Below are positions 1 through 9,995 of a DNA stretch of 64,000 nt, in pieces (within the stretch, counting starts at the first letter, position 1; each line of letters opens with the position of its first letter). The position numbers and the translations under genes are program-made. Under the pieces are notes generated by a model. That model was not told where the DNA came from, made no database searches, and saw only the letters and a list, made by a program, of their open reading frames with translations. Source of the stretch: Euptelea pleiosperma (lineage: Eukaryota; Streptophyta; Magnoliopsida; Ranunculales; Eupteleaceae); NCBI GenBank assembly GCA_035048495.1, contig CM068544.1, forward strand, positions 13,758,138-13,822,137. The letters are read 5' to 3'.

Positions 1-129
1 ATATCCGACACGAGCCACTGTGCAAGTCTGCATTTTTGTAGATTAAGTGAACCAATTCGGAGAAATTACAAATATTGTTGAAATCAAGGGTATCCATAAA
101 CAACGACGCGGAAAAAAATCCTAATTTCA
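1..129 (+). repeat. 3' end of the 5' LTR of element B
   Basis: This matches the last 129 bp of the 3' LTR (24689-24817) with one visible difference. It ends in TTTCA and is followed after two bases by the primer binding site, so it is a 5' LTR. Confidence 0.92.
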
Positions 130-131
130 AT

Positions 132-149
132 TGGCGCCGCTGCCGCTCG
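132..149 (+). promoter_or_regulatory. Primer binding site of element B (variant tRNA-Asp type)
   Basis: TGGCGCCGCTGCCGCTCG starts two bases after the LTR. The first eight bases and TGCCG match the complement of the plant tRNA-Asp 3' end used by Athila elements. Position 9 and the last four bases differ. Element A has the same variant; element E has the exact tRNA-Asp form. Confidence 0.8.
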
Positions 150-1186
150 GTTGACGGGATTGCAAAAAGACGAACAAGAATTCGGAAAGCTGCTTAATCT
201 TCAAGATCCGATCCAAATCGGAAACTTTCCACTTTATTTTTCACATTTTCCACTTATTATTTTAATTCCTCGGACGGCCGAGTGCAAAGTTGTAATAACT
301 TAGGACTTTATTTTCTCTATTTTTAGAATAACTGCTAGATAATTAACTAATTAAAAATACCAAAAATATTAGGGTCAGACTTCAATTCTGCTATATCTAG
401 TTAGATCACCATTGGTTATTTGATTTAAATTGGAAGATTTCCAACTCTGGGTAATTCAAAAGTAGATATTTCTGAACCCTAATTCGGGAATAGCTAAAGT
501 TGAATTTTAAACCCTAATTGGAACTAATTCACAATATCGGCCCTAAATCATTGAGTGTTTCTTGAAACCCCAAAGGCGGTATATCTTCTAATTACATACC
601 ATAGACCATTGTGGACTAACGTGATTGCAGATTGCATTTACCAAGTGAGTAGGGAGCGAAAGCTCAAAGAGGTGGAGTCGGGCCCAAGCCCATTTGGATA
701 CCCCTCCCTATCTCACGGAGGAGACTCCATGCGTAGCCAATGGGCAGGTAAGTTTCTACACCTCGCCTTGAGTGCGATCTTGATCATTGTGCAAAATACT
801 GTGCCGATTGTTTATTTGCTTTTGCAAAAATTATCGGAATTGCTTGGTTTGGCCGTAATAAAATACATTAAAGAGCAAACCCAGCTCTAACTTGAAACTG
901 GTGGGATTTCATCACTCACCTCGTCATTCCAGCTTTTGTGCAACCACATCCAAGAATTAAAATCAATCAAGAATAGAGCCCACTTAGATCGGTGTTCGAG
1001 GAAAACTCCACATAAAGCGACCCCTTCAAAGATCAAGTCGATTAAGTCCATGAGTGCGGGTCCCTATTATCTAACACACCCATAGGTCCCTACTACTCAA
1101 GTATACCGAGCTCGTAAGTGGCTTCCTTGATTGTCTGTCGGATTAGCTTAGTGTTGGATTAGGAACACGAACCAACCCTAGCTCCT
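150..1186 (+). other. Untranslated leader of element B, left part
   Basis: No coding sequence is supported here. The stretch corresponds to the leaders of A and E, with shared blocks such as the exon-like segment at 631-747, the block around 895-935 and the block around 985-1100. It stops at CTCCT (1182-1186), the target duplication of element A, and continues at 13195. A 111-codon open frame at 555-890 runs through the exon-like segment but has no family match. Confidence 0.75.
631..747 (+). other. Exon-like 117-nt segment in the leader of element B
   Basis: It is bounded by an acceptor-like GATTGCAG ending at 630 and a consensus donor CAG/GTAAGT at 748. The matching segments in A (5157-5273) and E (46211-46327) are exactly the same length with the same boundaries. 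The core around AAGCTCAAAGAGGTGGAGTC is nearly invariant in all three. Splicing is inferred, not shown. Confidence 0.5.
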
Positions 1187-2871
1187 TGATATTCGCTCAA
1201 AAGTGCTTATTTTAAGCAATTATCCTGTTAGCGTTATCGCACTCTCCTACGTAAAAGGCTCTATTTATCTACTTTTCTACGTAAGAGTCTCTTTTGTTGC
1301 GTAGAACACATTTTTCTGGACGAAATGGTATATTTGCATGCATTAAACACATTTTTGGAAGTCTAGGTATGAGACGTTATGATTGAGACTCATTACGCGT
1401 TTTTCACTACTTTCAGGAAATCCGATCGGACAAGTCTTGAAACGTGCGGGCCCACAATCAACCTACAATGCCTTTGAACAAAGCTTAGAGAGCCAGTGAA
1501 CTTAGACAAGAAGATATAGGCCGAGTGTGGGAATGAGCCAAAGGATCAAAGAACTAGAAAGACGACCAAGAGAGTTGAAGTGTAGATTTTCAAGAAATGA
1601 GACCAAAATACAAGAAACCCTAAAGTGCGCAATGAAGAACAAGATTGCGGGAGGAAAAATGCTTGGTCCCCAAGCTCAAGAACCTATTGTCAAGAACACG
1701 AAGTCCAAGATTGAACTGAGCACAAGTTAAACCGAGTTGGTAGACCAAGATTATTGGCTGTGACTGTCAAAATATAGTTGTGGAACTTGTGGTTGACTGC
1801 AAAAATATAAAACGTGGAGCGGGTCTTTGAAACATATAGATGGTCTTGATTTAAGTCATTGAGTTGACAGCGGGTCAAGGCAACAATTGGAAAGTGAGAT
1901 GTGCAGTCATGTGTATGGTAATCAAAATAGAAGTGCAGGAATTGCTTGAAAAGATGGGCTAGCACATGTGATAGCCAAGGTATTGGGCCTTGAGCTGAGC
2001 CTTACAAAGTGTGGATGACCTATGGTAATATTGTGGGCCAAGTCTATTGGCCAGCATAGATGGTGTGGCCTGGGTTTTAATAAGATTGTTACATAGTGGA
2101 TCAAGAAGATCTGGATGATCTTAGCACTAAAGAACGGGATGGCCGGAGGATTAGAGTTGCTACACAAAATCTTGTACACCAAAATACATGGACTGGTGAA
2201 GCATCAAAGCAAAGATAGTGGGCTAATGTGATGGGCTAGTGGGCCACAAAGGCCAGCCACGATGCTGGCAAAAAGATCTAAGATGTACGGCTATGAGTGA
2301 AGAGAGATGAAGGGTTTGGTACTTGAAAGAAAAGCTGGACCATTGGACTTGAATAAGGGGAGTCCATCTCTCCATATATTATGTGGAGATCTCTCCACGT
2401 CATGACAGCTCACCATCCCTAGTTACTATTTCTCACCCTTAAAAAGAAAAGAAAGAGAAGGGTAGAAAGGGGAACGTGCATCTCTTCTTCTCTCGGATAA
2501 CCCTAGCCACCCCATATATATTCCCTTCTTCTCCCCATGTTTGAGGGGCCTCCTCTCTTCCCACTTGAGGATGATCATTCACTCTCTCACCTTACCGCCC
2601 CCATCTCTTCCTTCTCTTCTCCTATCCCAACTCTTCCCACGTCCTCTCTAACTCTCATCTCCATTCCTTCTAGAAAACCACCGGTTGCTCCTCCTCTTAG
2701 GCAACCAGCGGTTTCACCGCTGCACCTCCACGCAACCCATCCTCAACGTAATCTGGAGTTGCAAAACCTGCAACTCCAGCCGTCCACAGGAGTTCCCTTA
2801 ACCCCTATCTTCTCTACATCTTCTCTCCTCTCTTGGAGAAAAGCTGAGTCGCCCTCTCGATCTTCTCCAGC

Positions 2872-2904
<33 letters not shown>

Positions 2905-3089
2905 TTCAAGAGTTCGCCGGAGTTGCAACCTGCAACTCCGACGAGCTCCATTAACGCCGGCAGCCTGCGACCTCTCTCACTCCCTGTCACTCTCTCTCAC
3001 TCTATCATCTCTCTCAACACCATCTCTCTCTTCTCCGGAGCTCTCCCACGTTTCTTTTTATTTTTTTCTTTCTTTCTTCTTCAATATCT

Positions 3090-3114
3090 CCGGAGTTGCA
3101 GGTTGCAACTCCGG
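3090..3114. repeat. LTR core hairpin (CCGGAGTTGCA / TGCAACTCCGG)
   Basis: This 25-base inverted repeat has 11-base arms around GGT. It belongs to a hairpin family found at least 20 times in LTR cores throughout the window. The identical copy in the 3' LTR is at 11899-11923. Confidence 0.85.
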
Positions 3115-3831
3115 CAACGGTGCCACCATTAACGCCTGCCGCTGCTGCTGTTGCTTCTACCCCTTGCAACTCTCCACCTCTCGCTAGCAACCACCACGAA
3201 GACCACTCTCGTCGCCATTTTCTCTTCCTCTCCACGGTGTTGCTGCACCGCCTGAAAATCCTTCACCATTCTCCACGTCATTGCTGCAACCTTGGCTTTT
3301 AAGAGTTGCAGGCCGTCATCTTTTCCGGTAAACCACCTACTCCACCCGTTGGACGTTAAACCTGCAACCCCGCTCCTCCTCATTGCTGGGAGCCGTCATC
3401 ATGATCTCACCTGGCTGGGACGTCACCAACTTCTCCATGGCAATCTCCTTTGATCGTGCTTCACTCAGCTGCTGCTACATCTAGCAGCCTCTTCCCAACC
3501 ATCTTCTCACCATCGTGAAACCACCTGCTGTAGTCTCCATCCACCTCAGAACCAACGGTCAGCAACCACCACCGTTTTCCCTCTCTCACGCTACCTTCAC
3601 CACAGCACCTTGAGGACTGCGCCACGACCACTTGCTGAACCGTGTACATCATGTCTCCTCCTCAACCTTCATCTCCATCTCAAGTCAAGGCCAGTGCACT
3701 CCATCTCTTAAAACTGATCAAGCCATCTCCCTGGCTGCCCTGTCCATCACCAACTCCACTTGGCCGACCAGTCACTTGGACCGCCACGTCATGCTAGTTT
3801 CCTTCGAGGGCTGCAATCACTCACACTATCT

Positions 3832-3840
3832 CCGGTAAGT
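3832..3840 (+). promoter_or_regulatory. Splice-donor-like site in the 5' LTR of A
   Basis: CCG/GTAAGT sits about 545 bp before the LTR end. Equivalent donor-like sites lie at the same relative place in B (24291), S (32293), arm M (29546), G (55520) and, on the minus strand, in L, F, H and K. The acceptor could be the TTTTCTGCAG ending at 5156. Confidence 0.5.
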
Positions 3841-4382
3841 GTTCAAAGGTGAGGATCTAATTTTCTCTCTCTAGATCTTCTTACTCTCTTCATCTCTCTA
3901 GGCCTTTTATCACTTTCTCTCTCTAGCTCTCTCCTTCTCTCTCTAGCATCCTCTTGTTTTACCTCTAGGATAGTTTATTTGTGTTTATTTTCTTTTATTA
4001 TCAGTGTAAACAGCTTTTGATGATTTAATAAAAGTAGTTTCCATTCAAGTTCATTTTTGTGAGTTCATTATCATGAATAGTAATTTTAAACTTATTTGTT
4101 TAGCAATCCCAGTGATTAATATTCAATCTTCAAAATCAAACATCATGTTTTGAATCCAACCTCATCACTCTTCTTCTGTCATTATTTCTATCAATTTCTG
4201 AGAAGAAAATCCGTCATTTTATGTGTTAAGTTGCGCAAACTAACCCCGAGTGCGGATCGACATCCGACACGAATCCCTATACAAAAGTTCATATTTTACA
4301 GGTTAAAAGTCTCGGATTAATTAAAAATGTGTTGAAGTTAGGGTTTCCGTAACCAACGACGCGGAAAAACCCTATTTTCAAA

Positions 4383-4400
4383 TGGCGCCGCTGCCGCTCG
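4383..4400 (+). promoter_or_regulatory. Primer binding site of element A
   Basis: TGGCGCCGCTGCCGCTCG follows the LTR after AA. It is the same tRNA-Asp-like variant as in element B. Confidence 0.82.
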
Positions 4401-5156
4401 GGTGTTCGGGAGTGCGAAAAAGGACGTAAAAGACGGAATTGGAAAGTTGCTGAAGCGGAAAGCTGCTCAATTTGGACAGCTCGACCTTTTCGGGAAACTT
4501 TCTATTTTGTGTTTTTAGTGATTTTTAGCAGTTTTTAAATTACTATTTTTAATGCCTCGGAAGGCCGAGTGCAATTTGTAATAATTTAGGAATTTTATTG
4601 CTTTCCATATAACTGCTAGATCTTGTTTTAGGGTTTTTTTAGAAACCCTAGATTAAGTGGAAATTACCAAAAAAATAAAAAAATCAAAATTCAAAAAAAT
4701 TAGGGTTTTATATTCTGCAGATTTTTAGAAATCACCAATCAAGGATTTGTGATTTTTGGAAAGATTCCAAAATCTTGAAACTTTGCTAAATTAGGGTTTC
4801 CCCTCTTAGAAATTTCCTCTTTAGAAGAATTTCTATTTTTAGAAATCTTCCGAATTTGGAAAAGTCTGCAAAAGGAAACGCCCCAAATCTAGCAGAATTT
4901 CAATTTTGGGAAATTTCCCAAAATTGTAAGGGATCTCGCAATCAAATCTTTCTTGGAAGATCTACACAGTTCGGGAAACTTTCCAATCTAGGTATTTTCC
5001 AAATCTGGGAATTCCTAAATTTTAACCCATCTCGAACTTGGAAATTAATTCAAAAACTTGCCTAAATCCAGTGCTTGTTCTGTGAACCCTAAAAAGGCAA
5101 AGATTTTCCAAATAGAATCCCAACTACCTAGACCGTGTGATCTAACTTTTCTGCAG

Positions 5157-5273
5157 GAACACGATCCAGTGTGGGTAGAGAGCAAAAGCTCAAAGAGGTG
5201 GAGTCGGGCCCAAGCCCATTAGGATACCCCTCTCTAACCCACGGAGGAGACCCCGTGGCGTGGCCCACGGGAG
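5157..5273 (+). other. Exon-like 117-nt segment in the leader of element A
   Basis: It is preceded by CTAACTTTTCTGCAG and followed by GTAAGTC. Same length and boundaries as in B and E. One frame, starting two bases in, is open throughout in A, B and E and gives a similar 38-residue peptide, but it has no start codon of its own. Confidence 0.5.
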
Positions 5274-5920
5274 GTAAGTCTCTATCCTCGCCTTGAGTGC
5301 GATACAGAGCATATTGGGTGCATCATTGCCGCTTGTCTATTTGCTTTCGCATCCATATTCTTCGACTTGCGTGGCGTGGCCGTTAATCAATCAACTCTAA
5401 GAGAGCAGACCCAGCTCCAAATTGAAACTGGTGGGATTTCATCACCCACCTCATCATTCCAACTGATTTGATCCCAAGGCTCCATTTAATTAAAAAGAAT
5501 CAAGCAGTAGAGCCAATTAGCCCGGTGTTCGAGGAAAAATCCACACAAAGCGAACCCGCTTAACATCCAATCGAAATAAGACCACGAGCGCGGGTCCCTG
5601 TTGTCTAACACACCCATAAGTCCCTGCTACTCAAGTACACTGAGCTCGACGTGGCATCTTGGACTATTCGGCGGTTAGTTGCGTGTGGACTAGGAACACG
5701 CACCAACCCTAGCTTAACCCGAGGGAACACTCTTCTTATACACTTGACCAATCCGGTTAGTCTGGGACGTACTTAAGACAGCCATTGTGCCGCACGTCTG
5801 TCTAGGCTTCGGATTGCCTTGTTGTTAACTAGAGTTAGTACTAAAGGATTCGCTCTGAAGAGTGTAGCCTGGTGAGAACCTATGAGTGCATACAGTTAGT
5901 CCGGCGGCTAAAAAATAAAC

Positions 5921-5937
5921 CAGTGGTCCGCCCACTG
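5921..5937 (+). other. Leader hairpin upstream of gag, element A
   Basis: CAGTGG, a five-base loop and CCACTG, 242 bases before the ORF start. The same hairpin is present in B (13399-13415) and E (46975-46991). A packaging or dimerisation role is possible but only inferred. Confidence 0.5.
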
Positions 5938-6178
5938 TCATAATCTACTCTAGCCCCAAAACTAACAAGATAATGCCTAAAATATATCCTGATTGTTTAG
6001 AATAGGATTATCTGTGCTTGGTGTGCATCATTTAGAATCACTACTCCAGTATCTCCTTTTGGCAATTTTTTACCAAATCTTGGGCTTGCTTTTTCAAGTA
6101 GACGCCCGGTTGGACCTGTCCTAACCTTTTACTGACTCGATCTGAGAGTTAGTCCACCACACCCCTCTATCGCCTCTA

Positions 6179-7999
6179 ATGGCAGATGAAAGGCCTCTGT
6201 ATGAGACCTACTACAGTTTCTGTGAGAATCGAGGTGATCACTCTCAACAATGGTATGACAATTCTGCGTATCATCATGATACTCCAGTCTCGCACACTTC
6301 TACAGGGTATGATAATCACCAAGATCCGGAGTACAATTCTGTACTCCAAGAGCTTAAAAATTCAGTCTCTGCCCTTCGTGCCGCAGTCCAGCAACCTGTG
6401 TACCATTCCCAGTCTGTAGGATATTATCCTCCTATCCAGCAAGATGTCTGTACCTTTCAATCTCCAATACAGACCTCCTATGACAACACTTATTATCCGG
6501 ATAATAGGAGTCACCATAACTTTGATTGGGAACAGTCTACTATCCCGCAGCAACTACCGCAGGATAATTATCCTTCCGGGTTCCATCAACCCAATGGAGA
6601 GTATGACTGGCAATACTCGCAATCCCAGTACCCGTCATATCCACAGAATGACTATTCTGATCAACAGTGGGCCCCTCAGGATTTTCAGAGTCAGCAACTA
6701 GTCCCAGACTCCACTTTGCCTTATAATTTTCATACCCAGTCGGACTACAATCAAGAGTTGGCACCTCAGCTCCCCTTAGCTGAACCGCCTCCGTTGGCTA
6801 CTAAACCCGGTCTAGAGGACCTTCTCTCTCAGTACATTGCACAGCAACAACAGTATTTCCAAGGTCTAGAGCACCAACAACAGCTATCTATGGAGAGCTT
6901 GGAGCAACGTCTAGTTCAATTAGAAAATGAAAGAGAGGAAGTCAACTTCACTAGCCCACCAATAGCCTATCCTGAGGAGAATGACATGGCCACTGTCTAT
7001 AATGAGGAGTCACACAATTGGACCATGTACCAAAATTGCCAAGATGAAATAGAGAGCCAGACTATTGAGGAGCCAGTGTTTCCTTCTTCGGTGCCTTTAA
7101 CAGCACCAAATCTTGAACCTACCTCAGAGCAACCTAATTCTCACTCTACCTCTGCTGCCCCTGATGTCGATCTTCATGACACTAAGCTGTGTCTCGATCG
7201 TAGGATCCCAACTGTCATTGATCTACCGTTCCTCCCCACCTCCCTTGGATTGTGCAACAACAGTGATAAACCCGATTCTCAATCTTTGGTGCCCTTAACA
7301 GCACCAACTTCTAGACCGAGCACAGAGGAACTCAGTTCCATCTCTATCTCTGTTAATTCTCTCTCTGCTCTGAATGCAGACATTCCTACTGATGAGCCAT
7401 GTCTAGAAAATGGGCCTCCCGCTGTCCTGGACCTACCGATCCCCACCGAGGAGGGACATATTGAGTGTAGGGATTGGAACATCCCTATCACATTAGGAAA
7501 CATCGAGAAAGAAGTCAACAATTTTCACCTGTCACCCTACGTCGATATTATCGATGACCCATGTGTCGTAGAGAGTCTAATTCAAGACTCTCCTGAAGAT
7601 ATATTATCCAAGTGTCATGAACACTGTGAGTTTGACTTCATCTCGAAGTCCAATATTTCTGGTATTACTGATCTGCAGGAGTCTGCTCCATTCAGATACA
7701 TTCCCGCAAAACTCAATGAGTTTGCGGCTCTGCTAACCACGGTCAGAGAACCCACTACTACTCCCTTCTCAGTCTTTACTGAGAAGCTTCTATCCCTCCC
7801 CGCTGAACTAAATGTTTTTGCGGGTCTGCTCAGAGAAACCGCTCCTACTCTCCTCTCAATCTTTACTGAGAAGCTTCGATCCCTCCCAGATCAACTCCGT
7901 ACTTTTGTCAGTCTGCTCAGAGAGCTCAATGCCCTTCTCTCAATTTACACTGAGAAAGACCTGTTCTACACAGGTATACCTAGACAAGGGATAGGATAA
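6179..7999 (+). CDS. Gag-derived protein of a non-autonomous element, lacking capsid, zinc knuckle, protease site and pol
   Basis: 606 codons, intact. The start MADERPL is shared with the Gag of element B, which fixes the start codon. After about 50 residues it jumps to sequence matching the Gag C-terminal half: a Q/Y/S/N-rich low-complexity stretch (about 85-205), then KPGLEDLLSQYIAQQQQ and a likely coiled coil (about 209-255). Two degraded copies of the protease C-terminal segment (RRIPTVIDLPFLPT near 345 and CLENGPPAVLDLPI near 409) follow, then VESLIQDSPEDIL. The end (about 506-600) is three tandem repeats of about 28 residues. The capsid fold, the CCHC knuckle and the protease DLGA motif seen in B are absent. 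Function is unknown; the composition suggests self-association. The 617-codon ORF of element E is its close relative, so the frame has been kept in two insertions. Confidence 0.85.
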   Translation: MADERPLYETYYSFCENRGDHSQQWYDNSAYHHDTPVSHTSTGYDNHQDPEYNSVLQELKNSVSALRAAVQQPVYHSQSVGYYPPIQQDVCTFQSPIQTSYDNTYYPDNRSHHNFDWEQSTIPQQLPQDNYPSGFHQPNGEYDWQYSQSQYPSYPQNDYSDQQWAPQDFQSQQLVPDSTLPYNFHTQSDYNQELAPQLPLAEPPPLATKPGLEDLLSQYIAQQQQYFQGLEHQQQLSMESLEQRLVQLENEREEVNFTSPPIAYPEENDMATVYNEESHNWTMYQNCQDEIESQTIEEPVFPSSVPLTAPNLEPTSEQPNSHSTSAAPDVDLHDTKLCLDRRIPTVIDLPFLPTSLGLCNNSDKPDSQSLVPLTAPTSRPSTEELSSISISVNSLSALNADIPTDEPCLENGPPAVLDLPIPTEEGHIECRDWNIPITLGNIEKEVNNFHLSPYVDIIDDPCVVESLIQDSPEDILSKCHEHCEFDFISKSNISGITDLQESAPFRYIPAKLNEFAALLTTVREPTTTPFSVFTEKLLSLPAELNVFAGLLRETAPTLLSIFTEKLRSLPDQLRTFVSLLRELNALLSIYTEKDLFYTGIPRQGIG

Positions 8000-8393
8000 G
8001 TGTTTCCGTTCCACCTTAGGTGTCAGGAAGACTGCAGATTCACTCAGTCTCCATGAGTTTTATCCTGGTTGGGGGTACTTGATATACCCCCGTCATGTCT
8101 GGCTGAAGACATAAAACTTAGCGCTTTCGGAAAGGCAATTCCGGTATTCCTAGAATACATGAGTCTCATGCATTTGTTATTACTGTTATATCTCTGAAAA
8201 TGCAGGTACATTCATTCTTCCGATCATCAGGTATCACACTGTCGAGTTTCTGCCGACTTGGTAACATCCTCCCTGAACCTTTGCATCATCATCACTGATT
8301 TTTCATCATTTTATGTCCCGGTCATGAGCACCGAGGACGGTGCTGTATTTTGGTTGGGGGTGGGTATTTACCAAAACTCATGTCTTCATTTTG

Positions 8394-8395
<2 letters not shown>

Positions 8396-8443
<48 letters not shown>
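8396..8443 (+). repeat. Poly(A) tract inside element A
   Basis: An uninterrupted run of about 48 A. A shorter run lies at the same place in B (about 19599) and E (about 49491), and as T runs in D (about 36763) and K (about 63573). Confidence 0.9.
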
Positions 8444-8457
<14 letters not shown>

Positions 8458-9983
8458 GTTTTTGGGGTGATTTCCGATGTTCTCTAAAAGTTTTCTAGAA
8501 TTTCAAAAATGTGTCAAATACCCTGACTTTGATTAGCTGAAAACCTCCGTTAAGTCAGTATTGAGGATGTCAATTTTTGTTTAAAGTTAGCGTTGAGTCA
8601 ATTCAAGCGTGACTACAGCAGGTTTGAAAACTCAGAAAAACTCATATTCGGCACAATTGTACACTATCAATATCAGAGTCATCCTAAGTTTAGAAATTCT
8701 AGAGACCCTGCGAGAATAATTGTGGAGACCGAACCCAGTGAGCTTTCGAGCCTTTAATCAATTCAGAGTGTTATACAACAATTCTGAGTCACAAGATGAC
8801 TCACTATTCTTCATGCCCGCAATATTCGTTGAGAGATCTCATTATCTTTTGCTTCGATCATAAAACTCGGAACGACATCAACATTGGATTACTACGACAG
8901 AACCTTCTCTGTATCCAGTCAAGACAGTATACATGATAGTGCAAACCCTAGAAAATGATTTAGGCCATTTTTCTGAACCATTCAGCCTTTTTACTCACCT
9001 GAATTGTACTTCACTAGAAACCCCTTGAGCCATTCTATAAAAGCCTTTTTCTTTGTACACCCATCAACCTAAAATCTAGTCCAGCTACGAAGCATAATTG
9101 TCTACCCTTATTTTGAGATGGACAAAAGAATAACTGATATGGGTGTACCGTGAAAAGAAAAGTAAAGAAGAAGAATCAAAAGGAAAAGAAAGTGGTTCAA
9201 GCTGAAAACAAAATATGAAAAGAAAGTATGAAGAAGAGCTGAAAAGAAATTGAGCAGTCTCAGAAATATCAAGAAAAAGAGAAAAATACGAAAAAAAGGA
9301 AAAAGAACCAGATAATGGTGTTACGCCGCAGGAAAAATACAAGAAAATGGCAATATCCTCTCAAGATCTTTGAAATCCTGTATCCCTTTATCTCTCTACA
9401 CCTGACCTAAGCCTCATTACAACCCAGGAAAGTCCTACTTGATTCTAGGATAGTACGATCATAAAATGTGGAGATTGGAGAAAGAGAAGCTATAGAGTTT
9501 GATCTGACGTTCCCGAGTGAAGTGGTATTCCAATCATGAGATCTTCTTCTGTTAAAGATGTCCTTCCTTCAAATAAAACATATGTGAGATCTTTTGCCTC
9601 TTTATATTAAATACATCTCCTCACATATAAATTGAGAGAAAAGAAGAAAACACTTCTTGTGTGATTCTATTCTGAGTGTTAAACATGTGAGATTTGAGGT
9701 CGAGGCATAAAAACTTAGAGGTGATCTGGAAATCTTTACTGTTGGATGATGAGAATGTTGAGCACACACACACGCAGAGTCTGACTATTCTGGGTCATGA
9801 TTATCAGTCTGTAGTCTTGCCAAAACTTTCCAACTCTTCGCTACCATGTAACTATTTTTGCATCCATTCAATGATTTGACGAACGGTGTTTTCCCTGAGC
9901 TAATTTGAAAAAGTGTGCAGCATGTGCAGAGCCCTTTTAAGCTCATTTATTTCGCACTAATTGCCAAGGATTGGCAATATGCT

Positions 9984-9995
9984 GGTTGGGGGTTG
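9984..9995 (+). promoter_or_regulatory. Polypurine tract of element A
   Basis: GGTTGGGGGTTG lies immediately before the 3' LTR, where plus-strand DNA synthesis would be primed. The same sequence occurs in E, and on the minus strand in D, H and K. Confidence 0.8.

Larger units (their letters stand above)
1187..4380 (+). repeat. 5' LTR of element A
   Basis: It starts TGATATTCGC and ends CCTATTTTCA, 3194 bp. The first 200 bp and the last 150 bp resemble all other LTRs in the window, but the middle does not. A TATATATA stretch at about 2513-2520 is a plausible promoter. It is followed by a pyrimidine-rich strand with GGAGTTGCA hairpins at 2753-2779, 2917-2940 and 3090-3114, a 25-base A run near 2877-2902, and a splice-donor-like GGTAAGT at 3834-3840. 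CT-rich TCTCTCTCTAG runs lie downstream of the donor. The 216-codon frame at 2537-3187 is judged to be chance. Confidence 0.95.
4401..6178 (+). other. Untranslated leader of element A
   Basis: No gene is seen. The first 600 bp is AT-rich with many AAATTTCC-type words and a perfect 26-base palindrome at 4901-4926. The part from about 5020 on is close to the leader of E and recognisably related to that of B. It holds the 117-nt exon-like segment, a CAGTGG/CCACTG hairpin at 5921-5937, and the gag start at 6179. Confidence 0.75.
8000..9995 (+). other. Conserved 3' non-coding region of element A
   Basis: About 2 kb without a credible ORF, conserved in E, B, D and K. In order it holds a GGGGGTA/TACCCCC dyad (8071-8091), an AGCACCG/CGGTGCT hairpin (8327-8344), a second GGTTGGGGGT tract (8352-8364), a long A run (8396-8443), a TGAGTCA/TGACTCA dyad near 8789-8807, a purine-rich block near 9150-9310, a CA repeat near 9766 and the polypurine tract. 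Classical Athila elements carry an env-like gene here; none is visible. Confidence 0.75.

Noticed and set aside
2537..3187. 216-codon ORF in the LTR of A, repeated at 11346
   Set aside because: Contains a poly-lysine run from the A tract and hairpin-encoded residues; no family match and no relative in other LTRs.
8788..8810. TGAGTCA dyad as an AP-1-type enhancer
   Set aside because: It lies in the non-coding interior, not a promoter, and the plant bZIP reading is weak; recorded only as a conserved dyad.
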